A DNA stretch of 32,407 bases, from positions 1 to 32,407 of the forward strand of contig CADAKQ010000029.1 of the NCBI GenBank assembly GCA_902788555.1, given 5' to 3'. The translations under genes and the position numbers were made by a program. The notes under the pieces were generated by a model, which was given only the letters and a program-made list of their open reading frames with translations, did not search any database and was not told the origin of the DNA. Position 1 is the first letter of the stretch. Every line of letters starts with the position of its first letter. This DNA comes from an uncultured Lachnospiraceae bacterium (GTDB lineage Bacteria > Bacillota > Clostridia > Lachnospirales > Lachnospiraceae). Positions 14,777-22,988 of the stretch are shown piece after piece.

Positions 14777-16426
14777 ATGTCGTATCAGGCGTTATATAGA
14801 AAATGGCGGCCGAATGAATTTGACGAGGTAAAAGGTCAGGAGCATATCGTAACGACCTTAAAAAATCAGATAAAATATGAAAGGGTAGGACATGCCTACC
14901 TTTTCTGCGGAACAAGGGGAACCGGAAAAACTACCATAGCAAGACTCCTTGCCAAGGCAGTAAATTGTGAGCATCCGGTTGATGGAAGCCCGTGTAATGA
15001 ATGTGCAAGCTGTAGGGCGATAACTGAAGGTGCATCCATGAATGTAATCGAGATAGACGGTGCTTCCAACAATGGTGTTGACAATATAAGACAGATAAAT
15101 AACTCTGTTCAGTATTCTCCTTCAACCGGAAAATACCTTGTTTATATAATTGACGAGGTTCATATGCTGAGAAAGGAAGCCTTCAATGCTCTTTTAAAGA
15201 CCTTGGAGGAGCCGCCTTCATATGTGATTTTTATATTGGCAACTACGGATGTACATTCCGTTCCGATAACCATACTTTCAAGATGTCAGAGATATGATTT
15301 TAAGAGAATACCAATCGAGACGATAACCGACAGGCTTGCAGAGCTTTTGGAAAGGGAAGAAATAAATGCCGAAAGAGCTGCCCTTTCTTATGTGGCAAAG
15401 GTGGCAGACGGTTCGATGAGAGATGCTTTGAGCATACTTGACCAGTGCATATCCTTCAATCTTGGAGAGAAGCTTACTTATGAAAGGGTTCTTGACACAA
15501 TCGGTGCAGTTGATATCGATGTGTATATAAGCCTTCTTGATTCCATTATCCGTGATGATGTAAACAAGGCTGTAGAGATTGTCGATGATGCAGTATGGCA
15601 GGGTAAGGATTTATCACAATTTATAATAGAATTTATCGGATTCATAAGAAATGTTCTTATGCTCAAGGTGAATCCGTCCTTTGATGTTGATTTATCTGCT
15701 GAAAAAAAGGACACTATTATACAGTTTGGCAGTGAATTAAATGAGGATTATCTCATAAACTATATAAATATACTTCAGGAGGCTTCAAATAAGCTTGCAT
15801 ATGTTAAAACCAAGAGAGTAATAGTTGATGTGGCGATTATCAGGATGTGCAGGCCCCAGATGCAGAAGGATTATTCTGCTATAGAAAGAAGACTGGAAAA
15901 GCTTGAGAAAAAAACAGACAGCATTGATGAGGATGCAAAAATTATATATGTTAATTCAAATGAAGCGGATTCTTACAATAAATCAGAGACTACAAAGGAA
16001 AACGAGATAAAAAGCAATGAAGGCTTAAAACAGGATGATGGTGAAAGAATATTTGCAAATTTGAAAAAGGAGTTTTCGGAGGCAAGTCTTAAGGAAATCA
16101 AAAGTATAATAAGTATATGGGATAAGCTTATGTCTTCGGTTATGCGCATTCAAAGAGTATTTCTTGATAAAGCGATGGTGGTTCCGGGAGATATGCAGTC
16201 TACCATAGAATTGGTTTATGTTAAAAATAACGATAATCAACTTGCGATAGATTATTTTGGAAGGAAAGAAAACAGAGAGCTTTTAGAGGAAGAGATAGCC
16301 GGACTTACCGAGAGAGATATCCATATAGGAATAAGGCTTGTAAATGCCAATGACAGTTCAGTTGAAAGACTAAAGGGTCTGGATTTGTCCAGGGTAAAAT
16401 TTGATAATATTAATTTCAAAGCATAA
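14777..16426 (+). CDS. dnaX: DNA polymerase III subunit tau (clamp-loader ATPase)
   Basis: This 549-residue DnaX is the ATPase of the clamp loader that places the sliding clamp at replication forks. It shows Walker A GTRGTGKT (45-52), four zinc-binding cysteines C64, C73, C76 and C79, the DEVH box (126-129) and the arginine sensor SRCQRYDF. Domains I-III end near residue 370; the rest is a charged linker and a divergent tail. AAAGGA lies 8 bases before the start. A run of seven A (15908-15914) falls just after domain III; slipping by one base there would stop after four codons, giving a gamma-like form of 383 residues. ybaB and recR follow, as in most Firmicutes. Confidence 0.96.
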   Translation: MSYQALYRKWRPNEFDEVKGQEHIVTTLKNQIKYERVGHAYLFCGTRGTGKTTIARLLAKAVNCEHPVDGSPCNECASCRAITEGASMNVIEIDGASNNGVDNIRQINNSVQYSPSTGKYLVYIIDEVHMLRKEAFNALLKTLEEPPSYVIFILATTDVHSVPITILSRCQRYDFKRIPIETITDRLAELLEREEINAERAALSYVAKVADGSMRDALSILDQCISFNLGEKLTYERVLDTIGAVDIDVYISLLDSIIRDDVNKAVEIVDDAVWQGKDLSQFIIEFIGFIRNVLMLKVNPSFDVDLSAEKKDTIIQFGSELNEDYLINYINILQEASNKLAYVKTKRVIVDVAIIRMCRPQMQKDYSAIERRLEKLEKKTDSIDEDAKIIYVNSNEADSYNKSETTKENEIKSNEGLKQDDGERIFANLKKEFSEASLKEIKSIISIWDKLMSSVMRIQRVFLDKAMVVPGDMQSTIELVYVKNNDNQLAIDYFGRKENRELLEEEIAGLTERDIHIGIRLVNANDSSVERLKGLDLSRVKFDNINFKA

Positions 16427-16458
16427 AAATGATAAGTATTATATAGGAGGATAAAAAA

Positions 16459-16815
16459 ATGGCAAAAAGAGGCGGCTTTCCGGGAGGTATGATGCCGGGA
16501 AACATGAATAATCTTATGAAGCAGGCTCAGAAGATGCAAAAGCAGATGGAGGAAACAACCAAGGAGCTTGAAGAAAAGGAATATGAAGCAACAGCCGGAG
16601 GCGGAGTTGTTAAGGTAAAGATTAACGGCAAGAAGGAAATAACGGAGATTAATATTGATAAGGATGCCTTTGACAGAGAGGATGAGGATCTATTTGAGGA
16701 CATAGAAGAAAATGTTATGGCCGCAGTCAATGAGGCTATAAGACTTCAGTCCGAGGATGAGAAGACACAAATGGGTAAAATAACCGGCGGCATGGGCGGA
16801 GGCTTTCCATTCTGA
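16459..16815 (+). CDS. ybaB: YbaB/EbfC-family nucleoid-associated protein
   Basis: This 118-residue DNA-binding protein is expected to act as a dimer on the nucleoid. It has a Gly/Met-rich tip (RGGFPGGMMPGNM), a long helix with MKQAQKMQKQMEE, the strand motif GGGVVKVKINGKKEI and a C-terminal helix (AVNEAIRLQ), all family hallmarks. A strong AGGAGG precedes the start. Its stop shares a base with the recR start (TGATG at 16813-16817), so the two are translationally coupled. The order dnaX-ybaB-recR is conserved across Firmicutes. Confidence 0.95.
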   Translation: MAKRGGFPGGMMPGNMNNLMKQAQKMQKQMEETTKELEEKEYEATAGGGVVKVKINGKKEITEINIDKDAFDREDEDLFEDIEENVMAAVNEAIRLQSEDEKTQMGKITGGMGGGFPF

Positions 16816-17414
16816 TGGATATATACGGAGATAAGGTAAATAAATTAATTGAAGAATTGTCAAGACTTCCGGGAATAGGCGGAAAGACTGCACAAAGGCT
16901 GGCTTTTTATATAATAAATATGCCGGAGGACAGAGTACAAAGTCTGTCGGATTCCATATCTGATGCGAAGAAGCATATAAAGTATTGCAAGACCTGTTAT
17001 ACCATAACTGACAGGGAGGAATGCCCGATATGTGCTTCCGCTAACAGAAACCATAGGCTTATTATGGTAGTAGAAACACCGAGAGATTTGGCTGCCTATG
17101 AAAGAACAGGACAGTATACGGGAGTCTATCATGTTCTGCATGGAGTTATAAATCCCGCTATGGGAATTGGAGCAAATGATATAAAGCTAAAAGAGCTTAT
17201 TTTAAGACTTGAGGCAGAGGATGTTGAAGAGGTAATTATAGCTACCAATTCAAGTGTAGAGGGAGAAGCAACAGCAATGTATATATCCAAATTGATAAAA
17301 CCGTCAGGTATTAAAACCTCGCGTATAGCAAGCGGGGTACCCGTAGGCGGAGATTTGGAGTGTATAGATGAGATGACTCTTCTTAGAGCATTGGAAGGAA
17401 GAATAACTATATAG
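16815..17414 (+). CDS. recR: Recombination mediator RecR
   Basis: This 199-residue protein works with RecO/RecF to load RecA at single-stranded gaps. It has the N-terminal helix-hairpin-helix LSRLPGIGGKTAQRLA (about 15-30), a C4 zinc finger (C58, C61, C70, C73) and a TOPRIM domain with VVETPRDLAAYE and ATNSSVEGEATA. The length is normal for the family. The start codon overlaps the ybaB stop. Confidence 0.96.
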   Translation: MDIYGDKVNKLIEELSRLPGIGGKTAQRLAFYIINMPEDRVQSLSDSISDAKKHIKYCKTCYTITDREECPICASANRNHRLIMVVETPRDLAAYERTGQYTGVYHVLHGVINPAMGIGANDIKLKELILRLEAEDVEEVIIATNSSVEGEATAMYISKLIKPSGIKTSRIASGVPVGGDLECIDEMTLLRALEGRITI

Positions 17415-17432
17415 AGAAAGGAAGGTTTTAAG

Positions 17433-18512
17433 ATGAAAAGAATCGGTATGCTAACCAGCGGTGGAGATTGTCAGGCACTTAATGCAACCATGAGAGGTGT
17501 TGTAAAGGGACTTTACGGATGCTTTAAAGAGGTTGAGATATATGGCTTTTTGGAAGGTTACAAGGGCTTGATATACGGAAACTATCAAAAGTTATCAGCA
17601 GATGATTTTTCGGGAATACTTACAAAGGGCGGAACTATTCTCGGAAGCTCAAGAACACCGTTTAAGGAGCTTGATATCCCGACACCGGAGGGACTTGATA
17701 AGGTTAAGTCCATGAAGGAAACTTACAAGAAGCTTAAGCTTGATTGTCTTGTTGTGCTTGGTGGAAATGGTTCACAGAAAACGGCTAACCGTCTTTCCGA
17801 GGAGGGATTAAATGTTATCGGATGTCCGAAGACTATTGACAATGATATTTGGGGCACGGATATGACCTTTGGATTCCAAAGTGCAGTAGACATAGCTACT
17901 AATGCTATAGATTGTATTCACACCACCGCCTGCTCACACGGACGTGTATTTATCGTTGAGGTTATGGGTCATAAGGTAGGCTGGATAACTCTTCATGCAG
18001 GAATTGCATCAGGAGCGGATGTTATACTTATACCTGAGATACCTTATGATATAAAGAAGGTTTGTGCGGCACTTGAGAAAAGAACCAAGGCAGGAAAGGG
18101 CTTTTCGATACTTGCGGTTGCTGAGGGCGCAATTTCAAAAGAGGTTGCAAAGCTGCCGAAGAAGGAAAGAAAGCAGGCTGTTGCCGAGGCAGCAGAAAAA
18201 TATCCTTCCGTTGCATATGAGGTTGCTGATAAGATTAAGCAGTATTCAGGTATGGATATACGAGTAACAGTTCCCGGACATACTCAAAGAGGTGGAAGTC
18301 CATGCCCTTACGACAGAGTTATATCAAGCAGATTTGGTGCAAAGGCAGCAGAGCTTATCAAGAAGGAGGATTTTGGCAAGCTTGTTGTTATGAAAGGCAG
18401 TGAGGTTACTGCAATTCCGCTTGCAGAAAGTGCAGGTAAGCTTAAGTACGTATCAGCAGATGATGATATAGTTAAGAATGCAAAGATGCTTGGAATTTCA
18501 TTTGGCGATTAA
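17433..18512 (+). CDS. pfkA: 6-phosphofructokinase (ATP or PPi donor uncertain)
   Basis: This enzyme phosphorylates fructose 6-phosphate to the 1,6-bisphosphate in glycolysis. The protein has 359 residues. The N-terminal LTSGGDCQALNA and the catalytic PKTIDND (K133 in the second position) are clear, as are VEVMGHKVGW and PGHTQRGGSPCPYDR. Classic ATP enzymes have PGTIDND and GGDGS; here lysine stands in the first and asparagine in the second (GGNGS, N112). Lysine there is typical of PPi-dependent and mixed group III enzymes, so the phosphate donor cannot be set from sequence. It follows recR by 18 bases and is probably co-transcribed. Confidence 0.9.
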   Translation: MKRIGMLTSGGDCQALNATMRGVVKGLYGCFKEVEIYGFLEGYKGLIYGNYQKLSADDFSGILTKGGTILGSSRTPFKELDIPTPEGLDKVKSMKETYKKLKLDCLVVLGGNGSQKTANRLSEEGLNVIGCPKTIDNDIWGTDMTFGFQSAVDIATNAIDCIHTTACSHGRVFIVEVMGHKVGWITLHAGIASGADVILIPEIPYDIKKVCAALEKRTKAGKGFSILAVAEGAISKEVAKLPKKERKQAVAEAAEKYPSVAYEVADKIKQYSGMDIRVTVPGHTQRGGSPCPYDRVISSRFGAKAAELIKKEDFGKLVVMKGSEVTAIPLAESAGKLKYVSADDDIVKNAKMLGISFGD

Positions 18513-18521
18513 TTATGCACA

Positions 18522-18613
18522 CACACTGATTTATAGAATATAATAAATGAAGAAAACAGCGAAGCTAAATAGAAAAAACTTTAGTTTCGCTGTTTCATAT
18601 AATAATCAGTGTG
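18522..18613 (+). other. Nested hairpin leader of the small unknown gene
   Basis: Outer arms CACACTGATT (18522-18531) and AATCAGTGTG (18604-18613) enclose an inner 16-bp stem (18554-18569 with 18580-18595, one G-U pair) with a 10-base loop. The inner stem is followed by TTTCATATAAT, a poor U-tract. It could end transcription from pfkA, or shape the ribosome site GAGGT that begins at the edge of the outer stem. Confidence 0.5.
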
Positions 18614-18621
18614 AGGTAAAT

Positions 18622-18969
18622 ATGGATAATTTAATGCTTGATTCAGGAATTATTTCACCAAAGCTTTATCTTAAGGATGAGGAAGAATTGGAGAGGGACA
18701 GAGAATATCTTACAAATATGTATCCGTCGAAGGCCAGACTTATTATGGTACTCATAGAGGATATATGTGACAGACTGGAATATGAAGGAAGTCCGATGTT
18801 TATGGAATATCCGGATAAAGATACCGTAAGAGGTATGGCTGATAAAATATATGATAAACTAAAATATAAGGATGATGACGATTGCTTAAGGCATCTTATA
18901 GAGGTAATGCTGTGCAATGAATTCTATGTAAGAAGATGCAGATATAAAAGAAGGAGAAGATTCTTTTAG
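18622..18969 (+). CDS. Small acidic protein of unknown function
   Basis: This protein has 115 residues from the ATG at 18622, placed 4 bases after GAGGT (18613-18617). An in-frame ATG at 18547 would add 25 residues but lies inside the hairpin leader without a ribosome site. The chain is helical and acidic (EEELERDREYL, YKDDDD) with a strongly basic tail, RRCRYKRRRRFF. No membrane segment or catalytic motif is visible. It ends 3 bases before the large surface protein, so the two are probably one transcript. I do not recognise the family. Confidence 0.65.
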   Translation: MDNLMLDSGIISPKLYLKDEEELERDREYLTNMYPSKARLIMVLIEDICDRLEYEGSPMFMEYPDKDTVRGMADKIYDKLKYKDDDDCLRHLIEVMLCNEFYVRRCRYKRRRRFF

Positions 18970-18972
18970 CAT

Positions 18973-21522
18973 ATGATAAGAAAGATAATAATAAGGGTTA
19001 TTGTATTTATTGCTGTTGCAACGGGTACTGCCCTTTTGGTAAATAAAATAAATAATCTCGGGCTTGATGCTGTATCCCGTGAAGTGGATGAACCGACATT
19101 GCCTGTAGTATACTGTAAGCTTGGCGAAAGAACCGTAAATATGATGTATGGTTATACACAGGTAATGTCTACAAGTCTGATGCGTGACGGAATAATTCCG
19201 GTAAATGATGAGTACGGTGTAAATGTTTTAGTTGCTGATTATTCTGATTATGGCAACTCCTACAGCTATGAGTTAAGAAGTATATCCGGAGATTCTCTTA
19301 TAGAAAACGGAGATGCAGAGGAAGGTATCTTAAAGGACGGATTAAAAGAGTATAAGGTGCATTTCAGGATGGATATGAGCGAAAACAGGGAGTATGTTTT
19401 TGTTTTTATCATAACCAATGAGGAAGGAGAAAGTGCAAGATATTATACAAGAATCACAAATCTTAAGAGCCAGCATGCCAATGAAATAATAAGCTTTGCT
19501 ATGGATTTTCACAATACCACATTTATAAAGGATGTCAATGAAAGCGAAGGAAATATGGTGTTTGACAGGCTTAAGGTTACACCTGAGGGACAAGATTATG
19601 ACCTTTCTCATGTAAATCTAAATTCATCCTATGATATGATCAGCTGGGGTGGAATGAGTCCGATTACAATTACCGGAGTTGTTCCTGAGATTACCGAGCT
19701 TGACAATGAGTATGCGGTTATACATCTTTCTTATGTGGCAGAAACCATATACAATGAAGAACAGCATTTTTACTATGTAGACGAATATTATACAGCAAGA
19801 TATAACATAAATAAAGCCGAGGTAGAGCTGCTTGCCTTTGACAGATATGTAGACAGTATCTTTAATAAAGACTATATTATGCCGGCAGATAATTGTATAA
19901 GTCTGGGAATAACTAAAGAGGATAATATCGAATATGCGGCTTCGGAGGATAGTAGAAAGCTTGCAATTGTTAAGGCGGGCGAGCTTTGGCTTTATGATTA
20001 TGACAATCAGACTCTTACATCTGTTTTCAGCTTTATTCAGGGAAATTACGCAGATGTGCGTGCCGTAAATAATAATATAGATATAAATATTGCAGATATG
20101 GATGATGATGGCAATATGTATTTTGTCGTATACGGATATATGAACAGGGGAAGATACGAGGGTAAGAACGGACTTGCACTTTATCATTATGATGCAAACG
20201 AAAAGAAGCTTGAAGAAATATATTATACAAGCTGTGATGAACCATATGATATAATGAGAAAAGAGATAGGAAGGTTTTCCTATTATGATGACAACGGTAT
20301 TTTCTACTATCTTTTGGACAGCTCCATCTATAAGGTTGAGCTTGGAAACATGACACAGGATACCATGGTATTTAACATAGCTTCGGACAAGTATCTTGTT
20401 TCGGATAATAAGAAGATAGTTGCTTATCCGGACAGTGATACTAAACAGGACGTAACAAAGCTTATCGTGCATAATTTTGAAACGGGTATGGAATATGAAG
20501 AAACGGGCAGTTCCTCGGACAGGTTTTTAGGACTTGGATTTGTCGGAAATGATTTGATATTCGGTGTTGCAAATCAAAGCGATATAAATATGATGGCATC
20601 AGGTGAAGCGATTATGCCGCTTTATAAAATATGTATCAAAAAGCCTGATGGAGATATTGTTAAGGAATATACTAAAAGCGGTATATATACCATGGATACT
20701 TCAGTAGACGGAGAAACCATTTATCTTAAAAGAGCAGTTAAGAATAATAAATTTTTTGAGGAGACGGATCCGGATTATATTTCTTATAAAAAAGAAGAAA
20801 ATCCTATGGTTATGGAGCTTGGAACGTCTTATACAAACTATGATTATACAAGACATAATATTATTTTCCCGTCAAATATATATGTAACTGCCAATGTTGA
20901 ACCGGTTATGACAAAATATAAGGACAGCGAATTTGACAAGGATTTAAAGCTTGAAACAACGACCCGCGAAGATGCCTTTTATGTTTTCGATAATGAAGGA
21001 TATAAGGGAGAATATCAGAGTGCAGGAAGTGCCATAACGGCAGTAAATAATGAAAAAAGCGGACTTGTTGTTGACAGTAACGGAGATACAATCTATAGAA
21101 ATATAGAAGCTGAAACATACAATACGGTTGCAGATAAGATAAATGAAAGAGCCTGTCTTGATAAAAAGGATTCACTGATGACCTGTGCATTTATGTGTGT
21201 AAAGATGATAGGAAGCAGAGCTGAATATGAGGATATTCTTGTTTGCGGCAGCTGGGAGGAAGCATTTTCGGAATATACACACGGAGTCGGTATAAATATT
21301 TCCGGAATTAATCTTGATACGGCACTTTATTTCCTTGACAGAGATATTCCGTTTGCCGCATGTATAGATGATGGAAGATATGTGCTTGTTATAAGCTACA
21401 ACTCCAGCCACATAAGGTACTATGACCCTATTGCGGCTGAAGAAGTAAAGGTTACGAGAGAAGAGTTTTCTAATCTTCTTAGTATGCAAGGCAACACGAT
21501 GTATACCTATACATCCCAGTAG
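18973..21522 (+). CDS. Large membrane-anchored protein with a degenerate C39-like C-terminus
   Basis: This 849-residue protein has an N-terminal helix (about 5-25) serving as signal anchor, so almost all of it is outside. The long middle (about 40-700) contains strand-rich stretches such as KLAIVKAGELWLYDYDNQTL and DDDGNMYFVVYGYMNRG, which suggest a beta-propeller-like sensor fold. The C-terminus (about 715-849) resembles a papain-like C39 peptidase: LMTCAFMCVKMIG with C738, then DDGRYVLVISY and RYYDPI. The usual GH(Y/F) histidine is arginine (R802), so it is probably inactive. It overlaps lysA tail-to-tail by 16 bases. Unnamed family; function unknown. Confidence 0.65.
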   Translation: MIRKIIIRVIVFIAVATGTALLVNKINNLGLDAVSREVDEPTLPVVYCKLGERTVNMMYGYTQVMSTSLMRDGIIPVNDEYGVNVLVADYSDYGNSYSYELRSISGDSLIENGDAEEGILKDGLKEYKVHFRMDMSENREYVFVFIITNEEGESARYYTRITNLKSQHANEIISFAMDFHNTTFIKDVNESEGNMVFDRLKVTPEGQDYDLSHVNLNSSYDMISWGGMSPITITGVVPEITELDNEYAVIHLSYVAETIYNEEQHFYYVDEYYTARYNINKAEVELLAFDRYVDSIFNKDYIMPADNCISLGITKEDNIEYAASEDSRKLAIVKAGELWLYDYDNQTLTSVFSFIQGNYADVRAVNNNIDINIADMDDDGNMYFVVYGYMNRGRYEGKNGLALYHYDANEKKLEEIYYTSCDEPYDIMRKEIGRFSYYDDNGIFYYLLDSSIYKVELGNMTQDTMVFNIASDKYLVSDNKKIVAYPDSDTKQDVTKLIVHNFETGMEYEETGSSSDRFLGLGFVGNDLIFGVANQSDINMMASGEAIMPLYKICIKKPDGDIVKEYTKSGIYTMDTSVDGETIYLKRAVKNNKFFEETDPDYISYKKEENPMVMELGTSYTNYDYTRHNIIFPSNIYVTANVEPVMTKYKDSEFDKDLKLETTTREDAFYVFDNEGYKGEYQSAGSAITAVNNEKSGLVVDSNGDTIYRNIEAETYNTVADKINERACLDKKDSLMTCAFMCVKMIGSRAEYEDILVCGSWEEAFSEYTHGVGINISGINLDTALYFLDRDIPFAACIDDGRYVLVISYNSSHIRYYDPIAAEEVKVTREEFSNLLSMQGNTMYTYTSQ

Positions 21523-22757
21523 CCCTCAAGTGTTGCAAAGTAATCCGCAGGTGTCTCGGCACGGCGGATTTCTTTTACGGAACCGTCTTCACAGAGTAGA
21601 AGCTCCGCAGATTTTAATTTTCCATTGTAATTATATCCCATGGAAAAACCGTGTGCTCCGGTATCGTGTATAACAAGATAGTCTCCCATATCAATTTTAG
21701 GGAGCTTTCTGTCTATAGCAAATTTATCATTATTCTCACATAATGAGCCGGTAACATCATAGGTATGGTCGCAAGGTTCATTTTCCTTACCTAAAACTGT
21801 TATATGGTGATATGCACCATACATCGCAGGTCGCATAAGATTTACGGCACAGGCATCAACTCCGATGTACTCCTTATATATATGCTTTTCATGTATTGCC
21901 TTTGTAACAAGCTCACCGTAAGGTGCAAGCATAAATCTTCCGAGCTCCGTAAATATACTTATATCTCCAAGCCCGGCAGGGACAAGAACCTCATCAAAGG
22001 CTTTTCTTACGCCTTCACCTATTGCAAGAATATCATTAGGCTCCTTGTCCGGTGTATATGGTACACCGACACCGCCGGAAAGATTTATAAACGAAAGGCT
22101 TATACCTGTTTTTTCCTTAATTTCAACTGCTGCCTCAAAAAGAATTTTTGCAAGAGTAGGATAATACTCGTTTGTAACAGTATTACTTGCAAGAAAGGCA
22201 TGTAGTCCAAAACGCTTTGCACCGGCATTCTTAAGTCTTGGATATGCCATAAGAAGCTGTTCTTTGGTCATACCGTACTTGGCATCACCGGGATTATCCA
22301 TAATCGTTGTTGATATAGAGAAGGTTCCGCCGGGATTATATCTGCAGCATATTGTTTCGGGTATCCCGCAGGTTTCATTTAAGAAATCAATATGGGTATA
22401 ATCATCAAGGTTTATAATTGCACCGAGTCTGCTTGCAAGTTCGAAATCCTCCTTTGGCATATCATTTGAGGAGAACATTATATTTTCGCCTGTTATACCG
22501 ACCTTTTCAGACATTAAAAGCTCTGTATAGGATGAACAGTCTGTACCGCATCCTTCATCTTTAAGAATTTTAAGTATAGTCGGATTTGGTGTTGCCTTAA
22601 CGGCAAAATACTCTTTATACCCCTTATTCCAGGAAAAAGCCTGATAAAGCCTTCTTGCGTTTTCTCTTATGCCCTTTTCATCATAGATGTGAAAAGGAGT
22701 AGGATAGGTTTTTACAATCTCATCTATCTGCTCTTTAGTAACAAACGGTCTTTTCAT
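21507..22757 (-). CDS. lysA: Diaminopimelate decarboxylase-type PLP enzyme
   Basis: This 416-residue fold-III PLP decarboxylase would convert meso-diaminopimelate to lysine. The PLP lysine is K54 in YFAVKATPN; other family marks are the SGGVGVPY glycine loop (228-235), ELGRF (271-275) and GSLCENNDKF with the second-subunit cysteine C340. A different amino-acid or polyamine decarboxylase of the same fold is possible. AAGGGAGGT directly upstream on the minus strand is the ribosome site. It is convergent with the large surface protein (16-base overlap) and divergent from the histidine kinase. Confidence 0.85.
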   Translation of the reverse strand: MKRPFVTKEQIDEIVKTYPTPFHIYDEKGIRENARRLYQAFSWNKGYKEYFAVKATPNPTILKILKDEGCGTDCSSYTELLMSEKVGITGENIMFSSNDMPKEDFELASRLGAIINLDDYTHIDFLNETCGIPETICCRYNPGGTFSISTTIMDNPGDAKYGMTKEQLLMAYPRLKNAGAKRFGLHAFLASNTVTNEYYPTLAKILFEAAVEIKEKTGISLSFINLSGGVGVPYTPDKEPNDILAIGEGVRKAFDEVLVPAGLGDISIFTELGRFMLAPYGELVTKAIHEKHIYKEYIGVDACAVNLMRPAMYGAYHHITVLGKENEPCDHTYDVTGSLCENNDKFAIDRKLPKIDMGDYLVIHDTGAHGFSMGYNYNGKLKSAELLLCEDGSVKEIRRAETPADYFATLEGYWDV

Positions 22758-22901
22758 TTCGTACCTCCCTTAAGCTCAAAATTGTTTATTTTATTGCATA
22801 TGTCAGGTGTGACTTTGCTAATTGTAACATAAATATCTTTAATGTAAAACAAAAAAATAAAAATATAGTAAGTTTCTATAACAAGGGAAGGAGGTACGAA
22901 A
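22757..22901. repeat. Inverted repeat flanking the lysA-kinase intergenic region
   Basis: The left arm TTTCGTACCTCCCTT (22757-22771) holds the lysA ribosome site. The right arm AAGGGAAGGAGGTACGAAA (22883-22901) is its complement except for a 4-base insertion. The arms enclose 111 bases that hold the lysA promoter. No start codon follows the right arm at normal spacing except an ATT (22902). It may be a duplicated start region or a potential inversion segment. Confidence 0.5.
22821..22848 (-). promoter_or_regulatory. Promoter of lysA
   Basis: Read on the minus strand: TTTACA (22848-22843), a 16-base spacer, and TACAAT (22826-22821). Transcription would begin near 22814, giving a leader of about 57 bases. 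Confidence 0.5.
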
Positions 22902-22939
22902 ATTAAATTATTATTGCAATTCCGATTATGCCATTATAT

Positions 22940-22945
22940 TATAAT
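22940..22945 (+). promoter_or_regulatory. Possible -10 box of the histidine kinase gene
   Basis: A perfect TATAAT lies 43 bases before the start. A TTGCAA at 22914-22919 is 20 bases upstream, too far for a good -35, so this is tentative. Confidence 0.35.
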
Positions 22946-22988
22946 ATTGTTAGAGTTTCTGTAAACAGGACATTTCAGGGGAGAGCAG

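Noticed and set aside
15703-15709. In-frame A AAA AAG heptamer in dnaX, as at the E. coli frameshift site
   Set aside because: It lies inside domain III (codons 309-311). A -1 shift stops after eight codons, giving a product of about 319 residues cut within a needed domain. No upstream Shine-Dalgarno-like stimulator is seen.
19624-20472. Long open frame of 282 codons on the minus strand
   Set aside because: It lies wholly within the 849-residue gene, is dominated by Ile/Tyr/His/Cys, and has no ribosome site. It is a shadow of the plus-strand gene.
22902-22963. Small ORF with an ATT start after AAGGAGGT (about 19 codons, hydrophobic)
   Set aside because: Spacing is good, but the start is non-standard and the kinase's -10 box lies inside it. 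The ribosome-like site is better explained as one arm of the inverted repeat.
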